Shown piece after piece: positions 21,419 to 32,403 of a DNA stretch of 64,000 nucleotides (position 1 is the first letter of the stretch; the number at the start of each line of letters is the position of its first letter). Where the stretch lies: NCBI RefSeq assembly GCF_028389875.1, contig NC_084682.1, forward strand, positions 1,932,001 to 1,996,000, given 5' to 3'. The DNA is from Rhea pennata (lineage: Eukaryota > Chordata > Aves > Rheiformes > Rheidae). A program made the translations under genes and the position numbers. The notes below the pieces were generated by a model. It worked only from the letters and a program-made list of their open reading frames with translations, was not told where the DNA came from and did not search any database.

Positions 21419-22164
21419 TTTGGTAAATATATTTTTTTGAACCAGCATAATTTAATGAGCTGATTTAGTCATTTGCCAAATCATTAGAAATTCTAAAAAA
21501 AGGATTAAAAAAAGATTTAATCCCCTTTTCCCCAAATGGAGAATATACTCTTTCTAGGTATAGAGACAGCTCAGTTTTTTGCCAAAAATATAGCCTTTAT
21601 TTTCAAAAGCTTATTAAATTGCTGAAAGTTACTCTTTAAGGCATCATAACATAATAGTAAGTCTGCCTAGTTTATGAAAACCCTATTGCATAATTTCTTT
21701 TGTGTGTTAATAATCCTCATAACTACTTTAAATGATTGCCTTAATTACCGTAATGAAGTGTCTCTTTATAGAATTATTGAATGTTTTCTTTCTCATTACA
21801 TTTTTAGCTTTGTGTTATCAACAGATAGCTTTAAAACAGTTGGATAAGCTGCAAAACATGTTTGCTTTGTCAGAATCAGTTTTGGCTTTCTGGCAAAATG
21901 TGCATGTGGAAAATCATTAAATATGTTAATTATGCAGAAAATAAATTACCAGGAGGGCAATGGCAAATAATCTTGCAAAAAGCCTGACTACTGTAGAATA
22001 ACAAGCTTTAGTTTTCAAAATGAGAGTAATGTAAAGCATGGCATTCTCACAGCTTTCTTTCTCTCCCCCTCATTCTCAGAAGTCTTCCCACTGTGTTAAA
22101 ATGCAACTCTCACTCTTTTCAGATAACCGTGCCAGTGCCCGAGATGAGTCTTTTTATGCAAAGA

Positions 22165-22300
22165 TACTAAAATGCTTTATAATGGAATCACTGTTCATTT
22201 GCACGTGCAATGAAGCCAAGGCATCGGAAGCAAAGTGATTTTCCCCAAACCACCTCAGAGAGCGAGTGACAGAGCAGGGAGCCCAGCTCACGAGCCGGAG
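22165..22300 (+). mobile_element. MIR-like ancient SINE relic
   Basis: 'AATGCTTTATAATGG', 'GAAGCAAAGTGATTTTCCCC', then 'GACAGAGCAGGGAGCCCAG' follow the order of landmarks in the 3' half of MIR-type SINEs. Highly diverged; the boundaries are a guess. Confidence 0.4.
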
Positions 22301-23959
22301 CGAAGGCAGCAATCCGGAGCGGCTGGTTCCATGACCTTCGCAACTGCTCTTTGCTGTGCTAGTGAGAAAACCTGTCTTTGCTAAATCGCTGGCAGCCTTC
22401 TTAGTACTGTCAGATCCAGCTGGGATTAGTCTTGACTGATCTTACTTTGTTGTAAAATAACAGTTCATCAAAGCTCACATACTAAAATACGTGGATCATG
22501 TCTTTGGAGCTTGAAACATAAAGCTAATATTTGAGGAGGCCTTCAATTTTAAACAATGCCTAGCGATTTCATTGTCATCGATGTTACTAATTTGCATGTG
22601 CAAAAAAGATTCAAAAATATATTAATATATTAGATATTTTTTTCCATGGTTTCTCTTCCGCAGATGCTCACTGATACGTAAAAAATGTTATAAAGGAAGA
22701 AATTTGTTTATAATGGTTAAAAATAGTGTATTGAATGGGAGTGTGCAGAGTGTGAAAAGTGATTATTCAGATTGCTGTTCTGGTGCATATACACAGATGT
22801 ACTTGGAATAGATTTTTAAGATAGAGAATTTCAAGACTTTTTGTCAGTGATTCTTTGCATGTAACAGGGGATAGCTGGTAACACGCAGCAGTTCCGTGGA
22901 TTTTGAGACCTTGCCTTCTTGTGACTCAAGTATTCCCCCAAAGTGACAATGCTTAGCATTTTTTTTTCTTATTTGAGAGTATAGGTCACTAGATTTTCAC
23001 AGCAATGTGGGTAAGAATGTGAGTGGGGTCACTCAGTCTTTCAAGCCAAGATCGATAGTGTAAGGGGAGCAGAATGATGGCAGTAGTGTTTTCCAGTGCA
23101 ATAAAAGGGGTGTTCTGATGCTAAATGGGACCCTGCAGAGTATATTTTTTGCTGAAATAGATTTTTATAAGAGTAGCCCAATATTTGAAATAAGAGGAGG
23201 GAACCAAACCCCCCCAGTGTTTTGGGTAATGTAAGTGGATAAAGATATCAGACTGCATTTTACATTTTTTACTTTTGTTGGAGAGAAACCTAAGTACCTA
23301 TTTTTAAAGTGAGAGAAACTGGTAGAGTTATTTATTGTTTGGACAAAATTTGAATATCTTGATAAGATGATGAAAATATGTATAAGTTTGAAAATATTTC
23401 CCATAAATATGGATGGTGGCAGAGCTCATTTTAGTTATTTAGATTCATACCTGAAGTAAAAAGAATCCATAACCACGTGCCTTAGGACATCTTGATGTGA
23501 ACGAAAGACGCATGCATTTTGACCGTGTGAATTTTTGCTGAAAGTAAGCCAAAAAGAACAAACATAGGTGCAGAGTTTTAAACAAGAGAAGCCACCTAGA
23601 CTGACTTGACCGGCATTTGCTGTCCATAACGCCTTCTGAATTTGAATCACTGCATTAGAGCAGGCATAGCCCACAACTGCATCTCGCCAAGTGCCTGGGA
23701 GAGACAGAGAGGTGCACATTTGTTAATTCAGATGGCTAGTTGTAGGTGAAAAGGTTTTTTGCAGGTGGAAAAAAATCCTTTCATCCCCCAAAGCTACAAC
23801 AAATGTAGACTGTTTTGTTTTCTTTATGTAAAATAAACGTCTCCGAACAGGAGCCTTGGCACGGCTCACTGTGGCTATGCAGGCCCACATGCTGTTGCGA
23901 TTGCTCCTACCTGATTCTCCTGGGAATATTAAGGAACAAACCTTCCCAAACTCGGGCTG

Positions 23960-25430
23960 CCGACTCATCGGCTGCGGCGCTGCGGTGCCCGCTGCCATCG
24001 CGGCCCCTTCGCGCGGCCTGGGAGCCTCGCGGGAGGCGAGGGTCGTAACTAATTAATTATGAAAGAGGCTTAAAAGATCGTGAAAATAATTTCTGCGGAG
24101 TGGGAATGCCGGATCCCTTCAGGAGTGTTGACACAACGTGCGAAATCCTTGGCCGGGCTAAGCGAAGGCCTCCGGCTCGCTGTGCCTGCGCGGCGCGGCG
24201 CGCTGCCGAGCGTGTAAACACAGCTGGCTCCGCGCGCGACCGCGACGCTGCCCGGGAGTCGGGCTCTGCGCGAGCACGATGCTGCCTGACTCATGACTTC
24301 ATTCCTGTTAAACTGTGCAAAGGATTACACATTTTGTGAAAACGCTCATTTTTAGGCATTCTGAAATGTTGCTCCTTTTTTTCTCCTCATAATAACAGCT
24401 ACACCATTAAAGCTATTAAATGTGATTTACTCAGAAAAGCAGTAATTGCAATGCCTCCAAAGCAGACTGGTAAAGTCTCATAGGGGGAGCATAAAAATCG
24501 TTCTTTTGTCCCTGAGCAGCACAGCGTTCGCTGCCGGGCGCCGGCGGCTCTTGCCTCCCGGCAGCTCCGGCGCGGGGCCGGAACGCCCGGCGCCTCCCGC
24601 GCTGGCGCTGCAGAAACCCGGGAGGCAGGCTGAGGGAGCGCGCCGAGGAGGGATCTGGGTAAATTGCCTGTCTTTATTTGCCTTGCTAAGGCAATTAAAT
24701 GTTAATTTATTTTTTTATGTATATATTTGTGCTGCCTTGTTTTTATATCGCTACAGTTTTGGTGCAGAGAGCGTCCAGTTTCGCCTTTGTGCCCGTGTGC
24801 TAACACACGGCGGTGGTGGGAGGGGAAGCGGTTAACACGGAACGAAAAGCTGAAACCAGCCCCCCAAATCTGTTCTAATTGATTTCTTTTCCTGCAAAAA
24901 CATTTATATTCCTATTGGGCTCTGCGGGCTCCTTCTGCCCACTCTCTGTTGCTCCCTGCCGCCTGCTGTTATCAAATGCCGTAACCGTCTGCTTCGTTTC
25001 TGTTCTCTCGCCGCCTGCCCGGCGGGATGCTCCGCGAGCCTGCCGAGGACGAAGGAAACCGCGTGCGAGCTGGCAGTGAAAACAGAGCGTCCCCCGCCTT
25101 GCTCCTGCTGGGCAGTAAATAAATACAAAGCGGCGTCTACCTGCAGGTTGCTCATGTAGGGAGACCGTTGGTTGCCGTCTACTTTAGTTACCTGGTCATC
25201 GCCCTTTTTTCCCGCGAGAAGGAGTTTAAGCCACGCGCGAGGCCGCAGCGCAGGCGAGCGGCGCTGCTCCCGGCGGGTTTCCCCTCCGCGCCCTCGCGCC
25301 CGGCTCTCCATTCGGGGCCGATTCGTGTCGCTCACTGGCTTTTGCGATCGCTCTTTCGCTCACCGCCGCGGAGGGACGAGGCGCGGGCCGCGGCTGGTGT
25401 CGGGGCTGCAGGTCTGCCGGGGTGAGGAAC
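23960..25430. promoter_or_regulatory. orphan GC-rich block A
   Basis: CpG-rich patches (23,960-24,290, 24,520-24,660, 25,000-25,080 and 25,220-25,430) are separated by AT-rich DNA. No recognisable exon was found. The block may be a regulatory element, or the promoter of a non-coding transcript between SRSF1 and DYNLL2. Confidence 0.35.
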
Positions 25431-25610
25431 ATGCAGGAGGGAACATGCAATTTTGTGCCTTTGGAGAAAGAGCCGTTTTAGAGGCTGAGCGGAGCCAGCG
25501 GAGCCTATTTAGGTCACTGGGGGGAACTCTGTTCCCTCCGACAGAGACAGACGAGGGAGCAGCTCAGCTGCTGGATGCGACCAGCCAGCACCGCTGGGCC
25601 GGGGCACGCA

Positions 25611-25664
25611 GGGACAACCGGGACAGCCAGGACATCTGGGACAGCCAGGACAGCAGGGACACCT
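25611..25664. repeat. six tandem 9-mers (GGGACAGCC-type)
   Basis: Six consecutive 9-base units: GGGACAACC, GGGACAGCC, AGGACATCT, GGGACAGCC, AGGACAGCA, GGGACACCT. Because the period is a multiple of three, it yields a repetitive peptide in an otherwise unsupported open frame. Confidence 0.8.
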
Positions 25665-25934
25665 CTTCCCTGCGCCCAGGGGCTCCAGGAGGGTGGCAGC
25701 TCCAGCCGGGTGCTGGAGAGGAGCAGCTGCCGCAGGCGGGAGCCCTTGGCCGGCAGGGCCGGGTTTGCGCTGCCCAGGGCCTCGGTACTGCGATGCCGAG
25801 GGCGACGCTGGTGTCTAGCGAGGAGTAGGTCCCCGGCACTCATTCTGCACTGGGCACAAATGGAGAGTTTGCTGCCCACGCCTGTGCGCCCAGCCACCTC
25901 CTGTGGCAGGGCCTGGCTGGGGCACGCAGCAGTG

Positions 25935-26345
25935 ATGCGCCCGCGCCCCGATCATTCGCGTGTGAGCGCCCACAGAGCTCGTGCATGAGCACCCAATCAA
26001 TGAACACAGGGAGGGCCAGTAAATGCATGAGCACCCAACTGATACGTGCATGGGCATGCGAATAGTGCGTGCACGAGCACCCGCCGGGTTCCCGCGTGAG
26101 CGCCCAGTTAGCGCATGCAGGACGCCTGCTCACGGCACGTGTGAGCACTCGGTGCGTGCACGCATGAACACCCAAACACTTCATGCATGAGCACCCCGTT
26201 ATTTCCCATATGGCCTTGATTTGTGTGTGCACGAGTGCCCGGTTATTCCGTGCCTGAGCACCCAGGTGGCTCAGGCCTGTGTGCCCGGTCATTCCCTGCG
26301 TATGTGCCCAACCAGTGCATGCATGATTGCCCGAGCAGCCCACGC
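25935..26345. repeat. degenerate minisatellite, unit about 19-28 bp
   Basis: About 15-17 imperfect copies of a unit resembling GTGCATGAGCACCCAGTTAT, with spacing that varies between about 19 and 40 bases. Many copies contain alternating purine-pyrimidine GTGCATGC-type stretches. Its minus strand has no stop codon for 167 codons, which reflects repetition and not a gene. Confidence 0.7.
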
Positions 26346-27125
26346 ACGCGTGCGCTGCTGGTCTGTGGGGCCGGCACGTGGATCACAGCCCCCCGCGAGC
26401 CACAGCAGGGACAGAGGAGCTGGGAGAGGTGCGGGGAGCTGCAGACACCATCCCTTCCACACCTGACCCAGCCAAACAAGGGCTGCGGAGATGGGGGGGG
26501 GGAGAGGTGTTTGGTGCAAGCTGAGCCTGGGAAAGGAGGAGGAAAGATGTTTGCTTAAGTGTATGTTTAATTATTTATTTTTCCTTTTTTCTCAGTACCC
26601 CAATCAGTGATTAGACATTTGTTTTAATGGGCAATAAATTAAATAAAAATGCCCCAAGCTGAGACTGGTTTGCTATGCAAGTCCAGTTTCAGGAGTGAAA
26701 GAGCACGGTGCGCTCCAAAGCATGTGGGTTTTACAGGACTTTTCCTTTGTTTTTTTCTTTGTTCCCTCTAAATCCATCTTTCACTTTGGGAGAGACCAGA
26801 CTGAAGGACGTCACCAGCTCTCCATGCATCCTGCTTATCTGGGAATCACGGACAAGTTGCTTGAGCAGGAGCTGCGGGAAGCTGGCGGCTCATCCCAGCC
26901 TTCCGGCGGCTTCGCCCCTTGCTCCGGTGCCACTGGCAGGAGCGCGGCGGTTACGCTCCCACGTTAATACAACCCTGCCTGGATCCTCGATATGGTGGAG
27001 ACAGATGCTTTTATTTACGGATCCTGCGTGAAGTGCACGCCGCAAGCCGCTTGCAAAAACTTGCAAAGAGCGGATGGCCTGAATACATATTAATGAGGCT
27101 CACAAGTCATTCAGTATTAAAGAGT
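26346..27125. other. intergenic, no gene seen
   Basis: Mixed sequence with a G run near 26,495 and AT-rich patches. There are no recognisable coding exons or RNA genes. Confidence 0.5.
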
Positions 27126-27129
27126 TTTG

Positions 27130-28600
27130 TGCCGTGCTCGGGGGGTGGCCGGGAGCGAGCAGCCCCAGGGAGAGCACCGCTCAGGGACCGGCGCCGGGGA
27201 CCCATCGGCAGACCGCTGGGCACGTGGCCGGCTGCGCCCCGGCGCCGCTCTCCACCGCAGGTGCCATCCCGCTGCCCCACGGGGCTTATCCCGCAGGATC
27301 CCGTGGCAGCCCTTGGAAGGAAGGCTCCCGCTCCCGCCCGCGGGAACGCCCCGGCCTGCCGGCGCACATGCGGCAGGAGGCCGGGAGAATTTGGGGAGTG
27401 CTTTGGGGCACCGGCGGGCTGCAGCGTTCGGGCGCTCGCAGCCTCGCTCCGGGCCAAGCAGTGCATTTGCAGGTCGGCGCGGCGTGCACGTTTCTGGGTT
27501 TTGCTGCTGCTTCTGCAGAGGAACCTGATTCCCCGTGCCCAGTGGAGCTTGGCTAGCAGGCAGGAGACCTCCAAATACACCTGGGCTGGAATTTATGGTC
27601 TTTGCAGCGAAGAGGAAGGCAAATAGTGAAAATGTGTTATTGCCCTAAATTGGTGAATACTAAACCTGGAGACTTGGAGACAGAAACTGATGTTAATGGA
27701 CTCACAGACTGCTTAGGGTGCTCAAACCCTCGCTGTGAGCTGGGACAGCTCCTCCTGGGAAGTTTACAGGGCTTTTTTTTATTTTTGTTTTTGTTTTTGC
27801 ATGCAGTTTATGCAGGTTCTGTAGCAGGGACAGGAGGGAGATAATAACATACATTAACCCAGGTGCTGAAAACTGCCTTGCAAACAAGATCAATCGAAGC
27901 AGCCCCGGACGTGGCTTAATGCAGTTTGCAAAACCCTTGCCAAAGCTATCGACTCCCGCTAAAGAATAACGCTGTCTCCGAACGGGAATGCGCACGGCCG
28001 CCTCCAGCGGGGCTGGGGCAGGCGAGGCGCCGGCTGGGGAAGCGGGCACGGCCCCGCAGCCGGGGGCGGCTCACCTTTGCCGGCGGCCCGCCGCCCGGGT
28101 GCCCTGAGCGCCCGGCGGCGTTGGGGCAGGCGGCCGGCGCTCGCGTGGCCTCGCGGGGCAGCGCCGTGCCTCCGCGGCGGAGGGAAAGCGTCCGCTCGGC
28201 CCCGGGAGCTGCTGCCTCAGCAGCGAGCCAGCGCAGGGCTATAAATAGCCCGGCCTGGATGCTGCCAACCCTCCGTCCCAGCCGGAGCGTCTGGAAACAC
28301 CAGCGCGAGAACGTTTCCTCGCTGGGAGACGGCGGCGGGCTGCTGCGGCGGCACCGTGGCAGTGCCGGGGGAGCTCTGCGTTCCCGAGACTTGGGCCGAG
28401 GCCGCGATTTGACGGGCTTGGCCTCGCCCTGCTGCCCTCAAAGCAGCCCTCCGCCCGGGCCACGTGCCTATTTACGGGCACTTTGGTCCCCAGCCGGAGC
28501 CCGGGGCTTTGCCAAACGCCTGCGACCCGCGCGCGGTCCAGCTTACGGCCCCAGGGCCCCACGCGCTTTTCCACCGCTCTGCGGCCTCTGCCCGTGCTGC
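27130..28600. promoter_or_regulatory. orphan GC-rich block B
   Basis: CpG-dense stretches at 27,130-27,500 and 27,980-28,580 are separated by ordinary DNA. The long GC-driven open frames (up to 247 codons) lack any familiar domain and overlap frames on the other strand. Function unknown. Confidence 0.35.
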
Positions 28601-30394
28601 GCTGCATGCTCAGAAGGCCTCTGCTGCAGACAGTTAACTCTCCTCTTGTTTAGCCCCGTCGTTTCATAGTTCCTCCTTGCTGTACTAGAACGGACCCATT
28701 TCTGGACCCATTCAGGACTAGTAATTTTTTTTTCAGTTTGGCAGTGTGCAGTTTTGACTAGTATCTCGGAGGCCGGCAAAGGCCACCTCAGGAAATACCC
28801 GCTCCGTCTGCAGAAGGGAAGGGTCCGCACCCGGGCTGCCTGCTCGCAAGGCAAGCGCACAACCCGCGGAGCGAGCTCCAGCCGGCGTGCCGTTATCAGC
28901 CGCGGAGCTGTCTTCTTCCAGCAATCGAATTAGATAGACTCCAGGACCCTGAATGGTCTCCCTGGTCCTCAAGGCCATGCATGCAATTAAATCTGGCCTC
29001 GTTAAGCGCTGACTGAGCCCGGGAAGCGCCTGCCCCCGGCTCGTGGCGGTGCATGCCAGGCACAGCAGCGCGGGGCTGGTGGGCACAGCCCTCGCCCCGG
29101 CGCCTGCGTGGTTTTGTTGGGCTTTTCTTCAGGTGGCTTTTGCGAAGGACTTCTTGGCACCTCTGCTCACATGAAAGGGAGCAGGGACAACGCGAGCCAG
29201 CTCAGGGCCAGGGGGCCAGATGGGCCATGATGGGCACGCCGGGGCAGCCCAGAGGCTGGGGTATGCTCAAGCACACGCTTTGCTCATCGAGGGCAGGCGT
29301 CCCGCGTGGGAAGCACCGAGCAGCCGAAGCAGCAGTGTCGCGCTCATCACTGGAGGCTCCACTGGCCTCAGCTGCTCCCTTGCTGCTGTCTCCAGCGCTC
29401 AACCATGTTAAACCCCACTGATGGGCGCCTGTCACCGGCATGAATCCCCTTTGCCTTTTCCTATGGTTTGCAGCCTCCACGCTGTGGACGACAGTGGCTT
29501 TGGGGCCAGGTGCCTATGTGGCAGCAGAGCCATTAACACTGAGCTTTGCCACCGCTTCATGCTGGTGAGAGCAGTAACACAAAACTGGGATATCGCAGTG
29601 CTGAATCAGACCTTTCCCTGGACTCAAGGATGAACAGAGAGGTTTTATTCTCCCTTTTGTCCTTAACTTGGCTTTCATGTACACGTGAAACATTAGGAGC
29701 CTGGCATGACGTAGTCTTCTTGTCTTTTGCGTGCTGCTCTGCCCTGCTACCAGAGACGATACCCATACCTTTTCTAGGGCGATGGAGATGGTATGAGATG
29801 TGAGATAGCACCATTATGCTCAGCCCGGTGGCCTGTGTCACCTCTGCCTGTTGCCCAGGCCATCAGCATGGCCAAAGGGACCACCGGTCTCGGCTTCCTC
29901 TCCCTGTCCCTCACCTCCAAAATGTCAAGGGGTTCCCGTGCTTGCTGGCATTGCTGCCAGTTTCAGCACTACGTGCTTGTCCCCCCAAGTGCTGGGGACA
30001 AGCTCTCGAGGTGAATACACAATGAAGCTGCTCAAAAGGCCACGTGTCACCTCTGGGAACCGATGCGGCGTGAGGCCACTTGCCAACCGAGGCAACACCC
30101 AGGCTGTGACCAACTCAGCTTCCCCATGCTCGGCAGGGCTGGAGCTGGTGGGGCTCAGCTGAGGAGCCCCCAGGGACCAGCTGCAGCTCCAGATGGTGTT
30201 TTGGCAAAAGATGCTCTTCCTTCCCACCCTTGTTTGGCATTCCCCAAGCTCTGCTTCCAGTTTGAAAGCAGGAAAAACTTGGGAAATGAGAGAGCCCCCC
30301 GCCCAAAGGTGGGCAAGACACGGGACACTGTGGGGCAAGGACAGGGGACGCTGGCAGCTGGGAAGGGCAGCATTGGAACCGCTTTTATCTTGGA

Positions 30395-30680
30395 GATGCT
30401 TTCCCTGGTATCATGTCATGAGGAGCTGTATGACCGATCTCCCAGAGACCTGGTTTTACTCCCAGTGGGGCCCCTGACCTCCTCGGTGACCTCTCACAGG
30501 TCACTCACTCCTTCTGTTGCCTTAGTTTGCTCAGCTGCAAATAGGAGAAGCTGCAATAATGCCAGTAACCTCAGGAGGGTATTGCAAGGCTCAATTAATC
30601 AACGACCATAATGCACTTGAAGATCTCAGGTGGAAGACACACTACAAGTGCAAAGTTACAATTAATCAACACTGACAGAA
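30395..30680 (-). mobile_element. MIR-like ancient SINE relic (best preserved in the window)
   Basis: Read on the plus strand, the reverse-complement landmarks of MIR-type SINEs appear in order. They are 'CTGGTTTTACTCCCAG', 'GACCTCTCACAGGTCACTCA', 'TTAGTTTGCTCAGCTGCAAA', 'AATAATGCCAGTAACCTCAG', 'GGCTCAATTAATCAA', and an L2-type tail 'CACTTGAAGATCTCAGGTGG'. It therefore lies in minus orientation. The age implied fits an amniote-wide fossil insertion. Confidence 0.6.
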
Positions 30681-30968
30681 CTGGTTTTTGCTCCTGAGGT
30701 GAGCTGTCTTTGCAGGAATACTTTGCACATAGCAGTCCCTGGCCTGCAAACGGATCTCTGGACTCAGGAAGGCCTCACATGATGGCAGGAATTTGCTGGC
30801 ACCGATCCCCGTGCAGGACCTGGAGTTAGGTGCACCAGAGCAGCCACAGCTGGGGTAGGAAGTATAGCCACTCGCTGCAAGGTGTCATGGTGGCAAATCC
30901 CAGCACACGCCATGAAGACGCACCGGGATCTGTTAGAGAGTTGGGAATATAATCCCAGTCCCACAGAG

Positions 30969-30986
30969 CCCCCCCCCCCCCCCCCC
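30969..30986. repeat. uninterrupted 18-base C run
   Basis: Eighteen consecutive C (G on the minus strand), about 0.9 kb upstream of the probable DYNLL2 start. It matches the length class of poly(dG) strings bound by VEZF1/BGP1. Confidence 0.7.
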
Positions 30987-31204
30987 GCTTTAAATGCTGC
31001 CCTAATATTAGTGCCTAGCAGAGGTGTCAGGCTCTCCCCGGGGCTCCAGCCGCCTCTGGCAGTCGAGGGGGGCCCTGGGCAGCCGTCTGAGCCGTGCAGG
31101 TCTGTCCCCTACATCCTGCCCTCCTCCCTGGGAGGGCCCCCAGCAGGGAGAGCAGGCAGGGCCACAAGAGCAGCCCTCCCACGGAGACAGCAGGGCCCTT
31201 CACA

Positions 31205-31545
31205 GGGGATCAGAGCCCCCCAAATCAGTGCCCCCCTCCAGAGATCAGGGATGCTGGGGAAACAGGTCTCCCCCAGGCACCAGCCCCCCCCCCCAAGGGC
31301 TCCCAAAGCAACATCCCCCAGAGGGATCAGACCCCCCCCCCGGGGGATCAGGATCCCCTCCCAAAGGCACCAGTGCCCCCAGGGCAATGTCCCCCAGGGG
31401 ATCAGCCCCCACCCCCACGAAGGATCAGGGTGCGTCAAGGCAGCACTCCCAGAGGGATCAGGACCCCCCCCCCCAAGGCACCAGGACCCGCAGGGCAATG
31501 TCCCCCGGGGGACCAGCCCCCACCCCGGGGCGATCAGCCCCCCGG
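31205..31545. repeat. C-rich minisatellite upstream of DYNLL2
   Basis: Repeated modules of the type GGGATCAG, CCCCC, AAGGCACCAG, GGGCAATGTCCCCC recur. The two clearest long copies, centred near 31,385 and 31,500, are about 110 bases apart, and a looser third lies near 31,280. C runs of 8-11 bases separate the modules. Confidence 0.65.
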
Positions 31546-31762
31546 CAGCGCCCTCCGGGGACGAGGCCCCACGGGACGAGGCCGCGGGCAGCGCCGCCAT
31601 CCCCCGCCCCCCGCGGCGCGGCCCCCTCAGGGCAGCGCCCCCCCCCTCCCGGTCCCGCGCCGCCGCCCCGCCCCGCCTCGCGCCGCCGCGCGGCATTGTG
31701 GGATGAAACAGGATGTAGGCAGAGCAGCGCGGGCGGACGGGCCGGGGCGGCGGGCCGCGCCG

Positions 31763-31822
31763 CGGCGCAGCCAATGGGGGCGCGGCGGGCGGCGCGGCGC
31801 AGCCAATGGGGGCGCGGCGGGC
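31763..31822 (+). promoter_or_regulatory. DYNLL2: duplicated CCAAT-box module (NF-Y sites)
   Basis: GGCGCAGCCAATGGGGGCGC occurs twice, with CCAAT at 31,771-31,775 and 31,803-31,807. The spacing is 32 bases, about three helical turns, which places both on the same DNA face. The module was evidently duplicated in tandem. NF-Y is the expected binder. Confidence 0.7.
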
Positions 31823-31877
31823 CGCGCGCCGCAGCGGGCGGGGCGGTATTTGAGCGCGGCGCGGCGGCGCGGCGCAG

Positions 31878-32027
31878 AGCCCTCGGCGCGGCGCACGGAG
31901 CGGAGCGGGCTGAGGCGAGCGGCGCTGCGCGGCGCGCGGGTCCGGGCCTCCTCCTCCGCCCTCCTCTTCTTTCTCCTCGGTGCCGTGTCTCGCCCTGCCC
32001 TCCCGGGGTGGCCCTGTCACTGTGAAG
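31878..32027 (+). other. DYNLL2: DYNLL2 non-coding exon 1 (5' UTR; start estimated)
   Basis: Downstream of the CCAAT/TATA-like elements the sequence runs without an ATG to a strong donor, AAG|GTGAGC, at 32,027/32,028. DYNLL2 in other vertebrates has a non-coding first exon, and the coding exon 2 here begins 7 bases after its acceptor, so an upstream exon is required. The 3' end is well supported; the start is estimated from promoter elements. Confidence 0.55.
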
Positions 32028-32403
32028 GTGAGCGACGCCCGCAGCGCCGGGGCCGCCGCGCCCGGTGCCGGCCGCTCCGTGCCTGAGGCGGCGGTGGGGC
32101 CCGCCCCAGGCGGGAGGGGGTGTGTGTGGGGGGGATCGCGGCTGCGGGCGGCTCTGCCCTGCGCTGCCGGCCCCGCTCGGGCCCCGCCCCGCCTCGGTGG
32201 CCCTGCAGCCGCCGGCCGTTGCCGGCCTCGCTGCGGGCAAGGTCACCGCCGCCCCGGGCGCCCCCGGAGCTTCCCCGGTGAAGGTCACGCCTCCCCCCCA
32301 GCCTGCACATGCGCCTGGCTCCTGGGAGCGTCTCCGGGGCATTCTGCCTCGCTGAGGGAAGCGGCGAGCGCTGGGCTTGTGCCTCGCTCCCCTCCTGCCG
32401 AGA

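Larger units (their letters stand above)
19700..23950. other. intergenic between SRSF1 and the next GC-rich block
   Basis: No gene is recognised. AT-rich unique-looking sequence with only short uninformative open frames. It includes paired hairpins at 21,356-21,418 and a MIR-like relic near 22,165-22,300. Confidence 0.5.
28601..31200. other. intergenic upstream of DYNLL2
   Basis: No gene is recognised. The stretch contains a clear MIR-like relic (30,395-30,680) and an 18-base C run (30,969-30,986). Confidence 0.5.
31480..32330 (+). promoter_or_regulatory. DYNLL2: DYNLL2 CpG-island promoter
   Basis: This CpG-dense block surrounds the non-coding first exon of DYNLL2. In order it shows a ZNF143-like site on the minus strand (CCCACAATGC, 31,694-31,703), two CCAAT boxes (31,771 and 31,803), GGGCGGGGCGG GC boxes (about 31,836-31,846) and a weak TATA-like TATTTGA (31,847-31,853). 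This arrangement predicts transcription starting near 31,875-31,885. Confidence 0.65.

Noticed and set aside
25840-26343. 167-codon minus-strand frame rich in Cys, His and Trp
   Set aside because: It runs over the degenerate minisatellite and owes its openness to repetition; the residue pattern follows the repeat unit and not a zinc-finger or other fold.
30882-32086. Plus-strand frames of 274-333 codons upstream of and across the DYNLL2 promoter
   Set aside because: Pro/Gly/Arg-rich translation of the C-rich minisatellite and the CpG island; three frames are open at once.
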